NCBI GenBank assembly: GCA_020434605.1
Contig: JAGRAL010000118.1
Location: forward strand, 1 to 5,604
DNA: 5,604 nt
Source: Bdellovibrionales bacterium
GTDB taxonomy: Bacteria > Bdellovibrionota > Bdellovibrionia > Bdellovibrionales > UBA840
Direction: 5' to 3'
In this document: positions 1 through 5,604 of the stretch, piece after piece
How positions within the stretch are numbered: position 1 is the stretch's first letter
How the letters are laid out: each line of letters opens with the position of its first letter
Notes under the pieces: generated by a model
The model's database searches: none
Told to the model about the DNA's origin: nothing
The model's input: only the letters and a program-made list of their open reading frames with translations
Position numbers and translations under genes: made by a program

Positions 1-291
1 AATGATTTCTACTGAGGCAGACCTTGGCTCATTATCTAGAAATGACATCTCTCCAAAATGTGACCCTGAACCTAAAGTAGCCACATTCACATTCTCTCCA
101 CCCTCGGTGGTTTGATATACCTTAATAGATCCATAATTTACTACATAAAGCGAAGTCGCCTTATCACCCTGGCTAAATATTTCATCAGCAGCGTTATACA
201 CAGTAGTCGTTGAAGCTTCTTTTAAAAAGCTTAGTTGATCGTTCGTCATATCGCGAAATAGGTATATTTTATTGAATATGTTGTCAGACAC
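1..291 (-). CDS. Cyclic-nucleotide-binding (cNMP/Crp-type) domain protein, N-terminal part
   Basis: The frame is open from a GTG at 291 to the left edge, giving 97 residues; the rest lies outside the window. It opens with the usual entry helices (NIFNKIYLFRDMTNDQLSFL), followed by the beta-roll: GD at residues 42-43, LYVVNYGSIKVY at 48-59, and the phosphate-binding cassette HFGEMSFLDNEPRSAS at 78-93. The cassette Glu (E81) and Arg (R90, in PRSA) that contact the cyclic nucleotide are both present, so binding of cAMP or cGMP is plausible. GTG is chosen because GGAGGAG lies 6 bases upstream and the residues after it match the normal domain start. The frame stays open upstream without an ATG, so a longer protein from a TTG cannot be excluded. 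Whether a DNA-binding or other effector domain follows cannot be seen, so this may be a Crp/FNR-like regulator or a stand-alone sensor domain. It is transcribed divergently from the SDR gene. Confidence 0.9.
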   Translation of the reverse strand, partial: MSDNIFNKIYLFRDMTNDQLSFLKEASTTTVYNAADEIFSQGDKATSLYVVNYGSIKVYQTTEGGENVNVATLGSGSHFGEMSFLDNEPRSASVEII

Positions 292-435
292 GTTTTTCTC
301 CTCCAGATGAACACTAGTATCCCACTTAAGAATAAATTGCTCAAACTCAGTTAATTGGCTCAAAGACCAACGTCTAGCGGCAACGATAATAAATCGCAAC
401 TGACAGCATTTTATAAAGCATGTTAACTTCAACGC
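292..435. promoter_or_regulatory. Divergent intergenic region, presumed promoters for both flanking genes
   Basis: These 144 bases separate two divergently transcribed genes, so both promoters are expected here. AT-rich hexamers resembling -10 boxes are visible: TATTAT on the minus strand (386-391) and TATAAA on the plus strand (412-417). Neither has a convincing -35 box at 16-18 bases. A minus-strand TTGCGA at 394-399 has a poor -10 partner (TAGACG at 371-376) after 17 bases. I see no clear operator palindrome beyond a 4-base CGAT/ATCG inverted pair at 384-396. The region's role is inferred from gene layout, not from a recognised motif. Confidence 0.4.
298..304 (-). promoter_or_regulatory. 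Strong Shine-Dalgarno that sets the GTG start
   Basis: On the minus strand GGAGGAG is followed by six bases (AAAAAC) and then GTG at 291. This near-perfect ribosome-binding site decides the start of the cyclic-nucleotide-binding protein, which has no in-frame ATG nearby upstream. Confidence 0.75.
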
Positions 436-1416
436 ATGAAAGTTCTTATTACAGGAGCCACAGGCTTCTTAGGAGAGTGGATTGTAAAAGAATCCGTAGC
501 TAGAGGCTATGAGGTTCATATATTGGTTAGAAAAACTAGTGATTTAGAAAAGATCAAAAATCTCCCAATTACTACGCACACAGGAGATGTCACTGACCTT
601 GAGAGCATCAATTTAGCATGTAAAAACATGGATGCCGTTTTTCATTTAGCTGGACTCATTTCATACAAAAAATCTGCCAAAGAAAGTATGTATGCAGTAA
701 ACGTAGGTGGTACTAAAAGTGTTTTATCTGCCTGTATAAAAAATAACATTCGAACGTTAGTGTATTTAAGTAGTGTTACCGCCATTGGCTCTAGCTTTAA
801 ACCTGTACCTCTAAATGAAGAGTCCTCATACAATATTGCCAACCTACACCTAGGTTACTTTGATACTAAACATGAAGCCGAGAACTTAGTCATGGCAGCC
901 TACAAAGAGGGTACAATTGACCCAGTGATACTCAACCCAAGCACCATTTACGGTGCTGGTGATGCAACAAAATCGAGTCGAAAAATTCAAATGCAAGTAG
1001 CTAAAGGAAAGTTTCCTTTTTATACTCCTGGCGGAGTAAATGTTGTACACATTGAAGATGTAGTGAAAGGCTTTTTTTTAGCGTTTGATAAAAAAATATT
1101 TGGTGAACGCATTATATTAGCTGGAGACAACCTAACCATTAAAACATTATTTAGGATCATTGCTGAAGCTAGTGGAGTCACGCCTCCTTCTATTCTACTT
1201 CCCAAATTACTACTGAGAGGAATTGGCCTCATTGGTGACAGTTTTGAAGCTCTACACCTAAAGGGGCCTATTGGAAGTGAGACCGCATGGACATCAAGCC
1301 TATATCACTGGTTTGATAATACCAAAGCTAAGCAACAACTAGGCATTGATTTTCAACCTTCAACAGAAGCAATTAAACAAAGTGTAACTTGGGCTAAAGA
1401 AAATGGATTTATTTAA
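436..1416 (+). CDS. NAD(P)-dependent epimerase/reductase, extended short-chain dehydrogenase family
   Basis: This is a complete 326-residue protein. The N-terminal Rossmann nucleotide-binding motif TGATGFLG is at residues 6-13. D51 (GDVTD) and the D66-AVFHLAG stretch are the usual cofactor-contacting segments. The expected catalytic residues are present: S113 in LSSVTAIG, and Y141 and K145 in the YxxxK motif YFDTK. NPSTIYGAGD at 167-176 is the family segment after the active site. The length fits extended SDRs of the dihydroflavonol-reductase/HpnA-like kind, cytosolic enzymes that oxidise, reduce or epimerise sugar- or isoprenoid-linked substrates; the substrate here cannot be read from sequence. 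ATG 436 is the only reasonable start, because an in-frame TAA lies at 424-426 and the Rossmann strand begins at once. There is no visible Shine-Dalgarno. The 3' end overlaps the next gene by 14 bases, so the two probably form an operon and an envelope-related role is possible but inferred. Confidence 0.92.
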   Translation: MKVLITGATGFLGEWIVKESVARGYEVHILVRKTSDLEKIKNLPITTHTGDVTDLESINLACKNMDAVFHLAGLISYKKSAKESMYAVNVGGTKSVLSACIKNNIRTLVYLSSVTAIGSSFKPVPLNEESSYNIANLHLGYFDTKHEAENLVMAAYKEGTIDPVILNPSTIYGAGDATKSSRKIQMQVAKGKFPFYTPGGVNVVHIEDVVKGFFLAFDKKIFGERIILAGDNLTIKTLFRIIAEASGVTPPSILLPKLLLRGIGLIGDSFEALHLKGPIGSETAWTSSLYHWFDNTKAKQQLGIDFQPSTEAIKQSVTWAKENGFI

Positions 1417-2308
1417 AAAGAAACTAATACCTTTAGTGTTTATGGCAGGTATTATTGCCGTTCTAACAGTAGCAACGTATCTTACCTTGTCTTTCCCCTC
1501 TGTAAAACTGTTTAGCGAATGTTTTACTACTTCGATGTACGAAGTACATTTTTGCGCTAGCTCTAAGCAGTATACAAAGTATAAGTCTATTCCTAATCAT
1601 TTGATACAAGCGTTGATTACGTCTGAAGATGCTTCTTTCTTTTCTCATCATGGTTTTGATTTTGATGAAATTCAAAAGAGCTTTCAGCAAAATTTAAAAT
1701 CTAAAACAAATAAGCGTGGCGCTTCTACCATTTCTCAACAGTTGATTAAGAATGCCTTCTTGACGAAAGAAAAGTCATATATCAGAAAATTTAAAGAAGC
1801 GATTTTAACCTTACAGCTAGAGAACAATTATACTAAAAAGCAAATCTTAGGATATTACTTAAATATTGTAGAGTTTGCGCCAAAGATCTACGGCATAAAA
1901 GCAGCGGCGAACTATTACTTTCATAAAGATGTAAGTGATATTACCCCTGTCGAATCTTCTTTTCTAGTGCAATTACTACCAAACCCCAAGGCTTACTCTA
2001 GAGGTTTTTTTCAGCCAGTTGTCAGCGAGCGAGTATTTAATAGAACAAAATTAAAGTTTTTGAATCTTTACTACTACAAACGAATCACCGAGGAGCAATA
2101 CCAAGCGGGCCTACAAGAGCTCTCTATGCCACCCTGGTCAGAACAAATTATTTCACCTGAGACGGTGCAAAGCGAGCTTGAAGACGTGGAATACTTAAAC
2201 CAAGCAGAAGAACAGCTAGAAGTAGATAGCCCGACAGAAGAGAGTAGTCCAGAAGAGACCACGCCTCTAGAGCCTTTGAACGAAGAAGATGAATCGAATA
2301 CCCAGTAG
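1403..2308 (+). CDS. mtgA: Monofunctional peptidoglycan glycosyltransferase (GT51, MtgA-like) with acidic C-terminal tail
   Basis: Enzymes of this family polymerise lipid II into glycan strands at the outer face of the inner membrane. A Lys-rich start (residues 1-7) and one membrane helix (about 8-31) anchor the catalytic domain outside. GT51 motifs run in order: EDASFFSHHGFD at 75-86 (first catalytic Glu E75), GASTISQQLIKN at 106-117, RKFKEA at 128-133 (second Glu E132), YLNIVEFAPKIYGI at 152-165 and ESSFLVQLLPNP at 184-195. No transpeptidase domain follows, so it is monofunctional. The usual Gly in the YLN motif is Ala159. C40 and C51, just outside the membrane, could form a disulfide. The core ends near residue 245. 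Residues 249-301 form a tail with 15 Glu, 3 Asp and no Lys/Arg, encoded opposite the permease gene. ATG 1403 lies inside the SDR gene with only a weak AAAG-type site upstream, so translation is probably coupled. The symbol reflects domain make-up, not proven orthology. Confidence 0.92.
   Translation: MDLFKKKLIPLVFMAGIIAVLTVATYLTLSFPSVKLFSECFTTSMYEVHFCASSKQYTKYKSIPNHLIQALITSEDASFFSHHGFDFDEIQKSFQQNLKSKTNKRGASTISQQLIKNAFLTKEKSYIRKFKEAILTLQLENNYTKKQILGYYLNIVEFAPKIYGIKAAANYYFHKDVSDITPVESSFLVQLLPNPKAYSRGFFQPVVSERVFNRTKLKFLNLYYYKRITEEQYQAGLQELSMPPWSEQIISPETVQSELEDVEYLNQAEEQLEVDSPTEESSPEETTPLEPLNEEDESNTQ
2148..2308. other. 161-bp convergent (tail-to-tail) coding overlap
   Basis: The plus-strand glycosyltransferase (residues 249-301) and the minus-strand permease (residues 209-261) both read through this stretch. 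Codon first positions coincide on the two strands, so each permease codon is built from the first base of one glycosyltransferase codon and the third and second bases of the preceding one. In this phase GAA-GAA (Glu-Glu) on one strand gives CTT (Leu) on the other, which explains an acidic tail facing a Leu-rich membrane helix. No hairpin-plus-T-run terminator is visible in or beside the overlap. Confidence 0.85.
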
Positions 2309-2933
2309 GACTATAGTAAAAAAACTGCTGCAGCCCTATAGGCAAAGTTTCAACCGGAAAAAATGTTCCGCTAAATAAGAAAAATGGAGGTACCAAAATA
2401 ATTATATTGTTATAATTTGATTCATCCCAACCAAGCATAGAAACCAAAAATAAAGTCAGTGCTCCAAAAAAAGCGGAGACAATAAGAACTGCAATGACAG
2501 CCGGTAAAAATAAAAATGGGTTTTGAACTCCAACAATAGCGGCGATCAGCATAAATAAAAATGAAATCAATATGGCCTTAAACACTGACCAAACAAAGCT
2601 GGCCATATAAATTTCCCCAGTTCTCATCGGAAGCAGCGAAAAATACTTTTTTAAATCTTTGTTATTTGCATAGGATGACAATGTATAGACCAATTCGTAA
2701 CAGCAAACCGACATAGGAATTGAACAAAGAATACCTATATAAACATAGTCTAAATAAGATGGTACGTTAGTGATATCAAACCAATTTCCTAATACCAGCC
2801 CAAAACACAACAAATACAAAAATGGCTGAATCAAACCCTCAAATATCTGTGTGTGAAATGATTGTAAGAACACGCTAAAATGTCTAAAAAAGAAAACTCG
2901 ACTTGTTTTTGTCCACGGAGGTATTTCAAACAT
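2148..2933 (-). CDS. ABC-2 type transporter permease, NodJ-like
   Basis: A 261-residue inner-membrane protein with about six hydrophobic segments (roughly 33-50, 62-85, 110-135, 140-167, 176-193 and 233-249), the length and layout of NodJ/DrrB-type permeases. Family-like stretches include YLDYVYIGIL at 60-69, the ELVYTLSSYANNKDLKKYF region at 80-98, the amphipathic FFPVETLP at 191-198 and the SPTGYSIHLLRS stretch at 208-219. Such permeases usually dimerise and export lipids, polysaccharide precursors or drugs; the substrate here is unknown. ATG 2933 overlaps the stop of the ABC gene by 8 bases and has AAAGGA 8 bases upstream, so translation is coupled to it. The last 53 codons lie opposite the glycosyltransferase gene. 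The permease looks like the older user of that DNA, because the conserved stretch around 208-219 and the final helix fall there. No family-breaking change is evident, unlike in its ABC partner. Confidence 0.9.
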   Translation of the reverse strand: MFEIPPWTKTSRVFFFRHFSVFLQSFHTQIFEGLIQPFLYLLCFGLVLGNWFDITNVPSYLDYVYIGILCSIPMSVCCYELVYTLSSYANNKDLKKYFSLLPMRTGEIYMASFVWSVFKAILISFLFMLIAAIVGVQNPFLFLPAVIAVLIVSAFFGALTLFLVSMLGWDESNYNNIIILVPPFFLFSGTFFPVETLPIGLQQFFYYSPTGYSIHLLRSKALEAWSLLDYSLLSGYLLLAVLLLGLSIPRLQARFAPSQVK

Positions 2934-3849
2934 ATGGCGTTTCCTTTAGATCAGGCTTTGCAACGTGCCTAATTAAAAGATCACTAAGATCTGGTTTACG
3001 AATAATTACTTCGTCACTATTAATCATCTCCAATATTTTTTTAGAATCTTGACCTGGCTTTAAAAATAAAAATAGGCGATCTTCAATCATATGGTAATCA
3101 TAGTCTTTATGTAGACGCCCGATGAAGTAATCAATTTCATCTTCTCTATACACAAACTCAATCACTTCTAGACCAACCTGAGTCTTAAGAAGTATTTGTG
3201 GCGGGCCAAAATCTTTTATCTTTCCTTGGTTTATTACTCCCACCTTATTTGCCAGTCGGTGAAGCCACTCTAAGCTCTTAGCAGCAAATATCAGTGTAGT
3301 ACTTTCTTTTATTTCTTCTAAAATTTCTAAAATAAAAGCTTTTTGCTCTCTTTGTAAATCAAACCACGGCTCACATATAAATAAAATCTTAGGAGACGTA
3401 ATTAGAGCTCTAGCTAGGCTTAGTCGAAACAAATCGAATGAATTTAAATTTTTAGGATTAAGCGGCAACAATTCCTCGATATCTAGAAATCTCATTGTAT
3501 CTATAATTTTTTTCTCACGAGTCAGTGGATCCATTTCAAAAAACTTAGCATGCAAAAGTAAGTTTTGATTTACGCTAAGTTCGTTATCGAACGCATAAAT
3601 AACTGATGATAGTATTCGCTTTACTCTTTTTAGATCAAATCTAGTATTGAGGCCGTTGATATATAAATCACCAGCACTTTGAATCTCTGAGGTAGAAAGT
3701 ACATCTATCAGCGTGTTTTGGCTTTCCTGATCTGGAGCATAAAAGCCGACGGCATCACCTTCTTCGATCTGTAGGTGAATGCCATCAAGGATTGACTTCC
3801 CTTTCACACGCTTTACGAGGCTTCTTGCCTCGAGGATGTATTTGAGCAC
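2926..3849 (-). CDS. NodI-like ABC ATP-binding homologue with lost catalytic motifs (probable pseudo-ATPase)
   Basis: 307 residues, the usual NodI length, in one uninterrupted frame. NodI-type landmarks align throughout: the DGIHLQIEEGD strand near 22-32, FDN at 87-89 then LSVNQNLLLHAKFF, RLSLARALITSPKILF at 142-157, NKVGVINQGKI at 201-211, and a NodI-type C-terminal domain ending RKPDLSDLLIRHVAK at 284-298. The ATP-handling residues are changed. The A-loop aromatic is V15. Walker A reads APDQESQNT at 38-46, with Gln44 for the Lys and the glycines gone. The Q-loop Gln is Ala86. The signature LSGGM is LNSFD at 135-139. The Walker B Asp is Cys159. The D-loop Asp is Gln166 and the switch His is Lys191. 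Only the catalytic-position Glu160 and Pro161 remain. ATP binding and hydrolysis by this chain alone therefore look very unlikely. Start GTG 3849 overlaps the typA stop by one base (TAGTG) with AAAAGGA seven bases upstream. Possible roles: inert half of a heterodimer, or a scaffold for the permease. Confidence 0.9.
   Translation of the reverse strand: MLKYILEARSLVKRVKGKSILDGIHLQIEEGDAVGFYAPDQESQNTLIDVLSTSEIQSAGDLYINGLNTRFDLKRVKRILSSVIYAFDNELSVNQNLLLHAKFFEMDPLTREKKIIDTMRFLDIEELLPLNPKNLNSFDLFRLSLARALITSPKILFICEPWFDLQREQKAFILEILEEIKESTTLIFAAKSLEWLHRLANKVGVINQGKIKDFGPPQILLKTQVGLEVIEFVYREDEIDYFIGRLHKDYDYHMIEDRLFLFLKPGQDSKKILEMINSDEVIIRKPDLSDLLIRHVAKPDLKETPYV
2942..2947 (-). promoter_or_regulatory. 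Shine-Dalgarno for the permease inside the ABC gene
   Basis: AAAGGA on the minus strand stands eight bases before the permease ATG at 2933. It lies within the last codons of the NodI-like gene, supporting translation of both proteins from one message. Confidence 0.6.
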
Positions 3850-5604
3850 TACTTTTTCCTTTTATTCGGGTCCAAATGTACGCAGCGCATGCGTATATTT
3901 TCAGGAGTCACTTCTATCAACTCATGATCCGAAATCCACTCCATAGCAAATTCTAAGGTCAATGGCTTAATGGGGGCAAGAAATATCTTTTCATCTGCAC
4001 CAGATGCCCTAACATTGGTTAACTTCTTTTCTCTTACTGCATTTACAATAAGGTCATTCTCTTTAGAGTTTTCACCAACAACCATACCTTCATATACCTC
4101 TGTTTGCGCAGTAACAAAGAGTCTGCCTCTTTCTTGTAATGGTCCAAGCGCATACATAGTTGTTGAACCTTTTCTATCAGATATTAGTGTGCCAGTACGT
4201 CTATGCATAATCTCACCAGCATGTGGCGCCCAACCGTTAAACTCGGCACTAATTAGTCCGGTACCACGAGTGTCTGTTAAAAACTCTGAGCGATAACCAA
4301 TCAAGCCACGAGAAGGAATAGCAAACTTTACTCTCACTCTTGACCCTAAGTTGTTCATGTCTTGCATGATGCCTTTACGAGTTCCTAATTTTTCGGTAAC
4401 CGCGCCAACATATTCACTTGGGACATCGATTGTCACCATCTCCATTGGTTCATGTAAAACACCATCTACTTGCTTCATGATAACCTGTGGTTTACTTACT
4501 AAAAGTTCAAAACCCTCTCGTCGCATTTGCTCGATGATTACTGCTAATTGCAACTCTCCACGTCCCATCACTTTAAATTTTTCAGGTGATTCGGTTTGTT
4601 CAACCCTGATGGCAACGTTGTGTAGAGTTTCTTTTTCCAAGCGGTCCCAGATTTTTCTAGAGGTAACATGATCGCCCTCAAGACCTGCAAACGGACTGTC
4701 ATTAACAGAGAAAATCATAGATACTGTAGGTTCTTCAACGTTTAATCTAGGTAGAGCCTCTTGGTTATTAGGATCGCAGATTGTATCACTGATCCCTACT
4801 TCTTCTACCCCTGCAACAACCACTATATCACCAGCATGAGCTACTTCGGCAGGAACTTGCTTCATACCAACATACGTAAATAAGGCTTTTACTTTACCTT
4901 TTTTAACAACGCCTTGGTCTTTAACAACGGCAATCTCTTGGCCAACTTTGATAGAGCCTCTTTGAATTCTACCAATGGCAAGTCTACCAACAAACTCACT
5001 ATAGCCTAAGTTAGATATAATCATCTGTAGTGGTTTTTCTGGTTCTACTTTTGGAGGTGGAAGTTTGTTAATAACCCAGTCAAATAAAAGCTCAAAGTTT
5101 TCTGCTGTTTCTTCTGGGTTAGCTACTGCAAATCCGTCACGAGCTACTGCATACAAAGTATCGAAATCTGCTTGATCATCATTTTCCGCAAGATCAACAA
5201 ACAATGAAAAAATCTCATCCATTACTTCTGGAATACGACGGTCGGGACGATCGATTTTATTTACACAAACAATAACTTTGATTCCTTGCTTTAATGCTTT
5301 TGATAACACAAAGCGAGTTTGTGGCAATGGTCCTTCAGAAGCATCCACCAATAGAATTGCACCATCGACCATATTTAAAATACGTTCTACCTCTCCACCA
5401 AAATCACTGTGGCCCGGAGTATCGACAATATTAACTTTTATATCTTTGTAAACATAAGAAGCGTTTTTGGCGGCGATAGTGATTCCACGCTCTCTTTCTT
5501 GATCCATTGAATCCATCATGCGTTCTTCTGTACGTTCATTTGAACGAAACAAGCCGCTTTGTTTTAAGAGTCCATCAACAAGAGTTGTTTTTCCATGGTC
5601 AACG
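3849..5604 (-). CDS. typA: TypA/BipA ribosome-associated GTPase, N-terminus cut by window edge
   Basis: 584 complete codons are visible, and about a dozen N-terminal residues lie beyond the right edge. TypA/BipA is a translational GTPase related to EF-G that binds the 70S ribosome and supports ribosome assembly and stress or cold adaptation. Visible motifs (numbered from the first whole codon): G1 VDHGKTT at 1-7, G2 RGITI at 39-43, G3 DTPGH at 61-65, G4 NKID at 115-118. Then come the beta-barrel domain (GRIQRGSIKVGQ), the EF-G-like domains (SGRGEL-type motif as MGRGELQLAVI, RREGFEL) and the TypA-specific C-terminal domain (IPSRGLIGYRSEF, LTNVRASGADE, a basic end). The internal TTG at 5552 is not the start, because the G1 box lies upstream of it. 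The G5 segment, usually YASA, reads YAVARDG (151-157), with Val in place of Ser. It is the first visible gene of a three-gene operon with the ABC pair; its promoter is outside the window. Confidence 0.97.
   Translation of the reverse strand, partial: VDHGKTTLVDGLLKQSGLFRSNERTEERMMDSMDQERERGITIAAKNASYVYKDIKVNIVDTPGHSDFGGEVERILNMVDGAILLVDASEGPLPQTRFVLSKALKQGIKVIVCVNKIDRPDRRIPEVMDEIFSLFVDLAENDDQADFDTLYAVARDGFAVANPEETAENFELLFDWVINKLPPPKVEPEKPLQMIISNLGYSEFVGRLAIGRIQRGSIKVGQEIAVVKDQGVVKKGKVKALFTYVGMKQVPAEVAHAGDIVVVAGVEEVGISDTICDPNNQEALPRLNVEEPTVSMIFSVNDSPFAGLEGDHVTSRKIWDRLEKETLHNVAIRVEQTESPEKFKVMGRGELQLAVIIEQMRREGFELLVSKPQVIMKQVDGVLHEPMEMVTIDVPSEYVGAVTEKLGTRKGIMQDMNNLGSRVRVKFAIPSRGLIGYRSEFLTDTRGTGLISAEFNGWAPHAGEIMHRRTGTLISDRKGSTTMYALGPLQERGRLFVTAQTEVYEGMVVGENSKENDLIVNAVREKKLTNVRASGADEKIFLAPIKPLTLEFAMEWISDHELIEVTPENIRMRCVHLDPNKRKK
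3857..3863 (-). promoter_or_regulatory. Shine-Dalgarno deciding the GTG start of the ABC gene
   Basis: AAAAGGA on the minus strand, seven bases before GTG 3849, lies in the last codons of typA. With the TAGTG stop/start junction it indicates termination-reinitiation coupling and fixes the unusual GTG start. Confidence 0.65.

Noticed and set aside
60..85. TGTGACC at 60-66 as half of a Crp-type operator
   Set aside because: It lies inside coding sequence for the phosphate-binding cassette and has no TCACA partner at the right spacing.
642..842. Minus-strand reading frame inside the SDR gene
   Set aside because: It has no family-like motifs and lies opposite a well-supported enzyme core; it is a chance shadow frame. 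The same applies to the minus-strand frames at 1020-1232 and 1463-1690.
2074..2262. Ser/Cys-rich minus-strand frame overlapping both converging genes
   Set aside because: It is in a different frame from the permease, has low complexity, and arises from the acidic tail's codons; there is no start signal or recognisable domain.
2318..2345. Terminator-like GCTGCAGC followed by a T run on the minus strand
   Set aside because: The stem is at most about three base pairs with a sensible loop, and the stretch encodes permease residues GLQQFFY, so it is coding sequence.
3712..3738. Frameshift or sequencing error as the cause of the lost Walker A motif
   Set aside because: Reading the codons directly gives APDQESQNT in frame with matching NodI-like residues on both sides, and the other motifs at distant sites are also lost, so a single local error cannot explain it.
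3970..4671. Two plus-strand frames (3970-4296 and 4351-4671) opposite typA
   Set aside because: They lie antisense to strongly conserved TypA domains and show no domain of their own.
5550..5552. TTG at 5552 as the TypA start
   Set aside because: The G1 box VDHGKTT is encoded in frame just upstream (5583-5603), so the gene must start beyond the window.

Overview
The window is AT-rich and densely coding. It holds six protein genes and no RNA gene, insertion sequence, CRISPR array or long repeat that I can see. A membrane-anchored GT51 peptidoglycan glycosyltransferase, a NodI/NodJ-like ABC pair, TypA/BipA and a cyclic-nucleotide-binding domain together suggest a Gram-negative bacterium. A low-GC member of the Bdellovibrionota/Deltaproteobacteria type would fit, but that is a loose inference because no taxonomic marker is present.

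Layout: (1) 1-291, minus, is the N-terminal 97 residues of a cyclic-nucleotide-binding protein that runs off the left edge. It starts at GTG behind a strong ribosome-binding site. (2) 292-435 is a divergent intergenic region. (3) 436-1416 and 1403-2308, plus, are an extended-SDR NAD(P)-dependent epimerase/reductase and a monofunctional GT51 glycosyltransferase, overlapping by 14 bases. (4) 2148-5604, minus, is a tightly packed three-gene operon in the order typA (N-terminus cut by the right edge), a NodI-like ABC ATPase homologue, and a NodJ-like ABC-2 permease. The typA/ABC junction overlaps by 1 base (TAGTG) and the ABC/permease junction by 8 bases.

Two observations stand out. First, the NodI-like ATP-binding protein has an intact 307-residue frame and clear NodI architecture, including the C-terminal domain. 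However, nearly every nucleotide-binding and hydrolysis motif is gone: Walker A Lys to Gln, Q-loop Gln to Ala, signature LSGGM to LNSFD, Walker B Asp to Cys, D-loop Asp to Gln, and switch His to Lys. It looks like a maintained ABC pseudo-ATPase still coupled to an ordinary-looking permease. Second, the plus-strand glycosyltransferase gene and the minus-strand permease gene converge and overlap tail to tail by 161 bp, both coding. The overlap is exactly the part of the glycosyltransferase beyond its catalytic core, a 53-residue tail with 18 acidic and no Lys/Arg residues. On the other strand it encodes a conserved permease motif and the last membrane helix. The tail therefore looks overprinted onto the permease gene.

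How the genes work together: the SDR and GT51 genes are probably co-translated and may both serve the cell envelope. The typA-ABC-permease operon links a ribosome-associated GTPase to an exporter-like membrane protein whose energy source is unclear.
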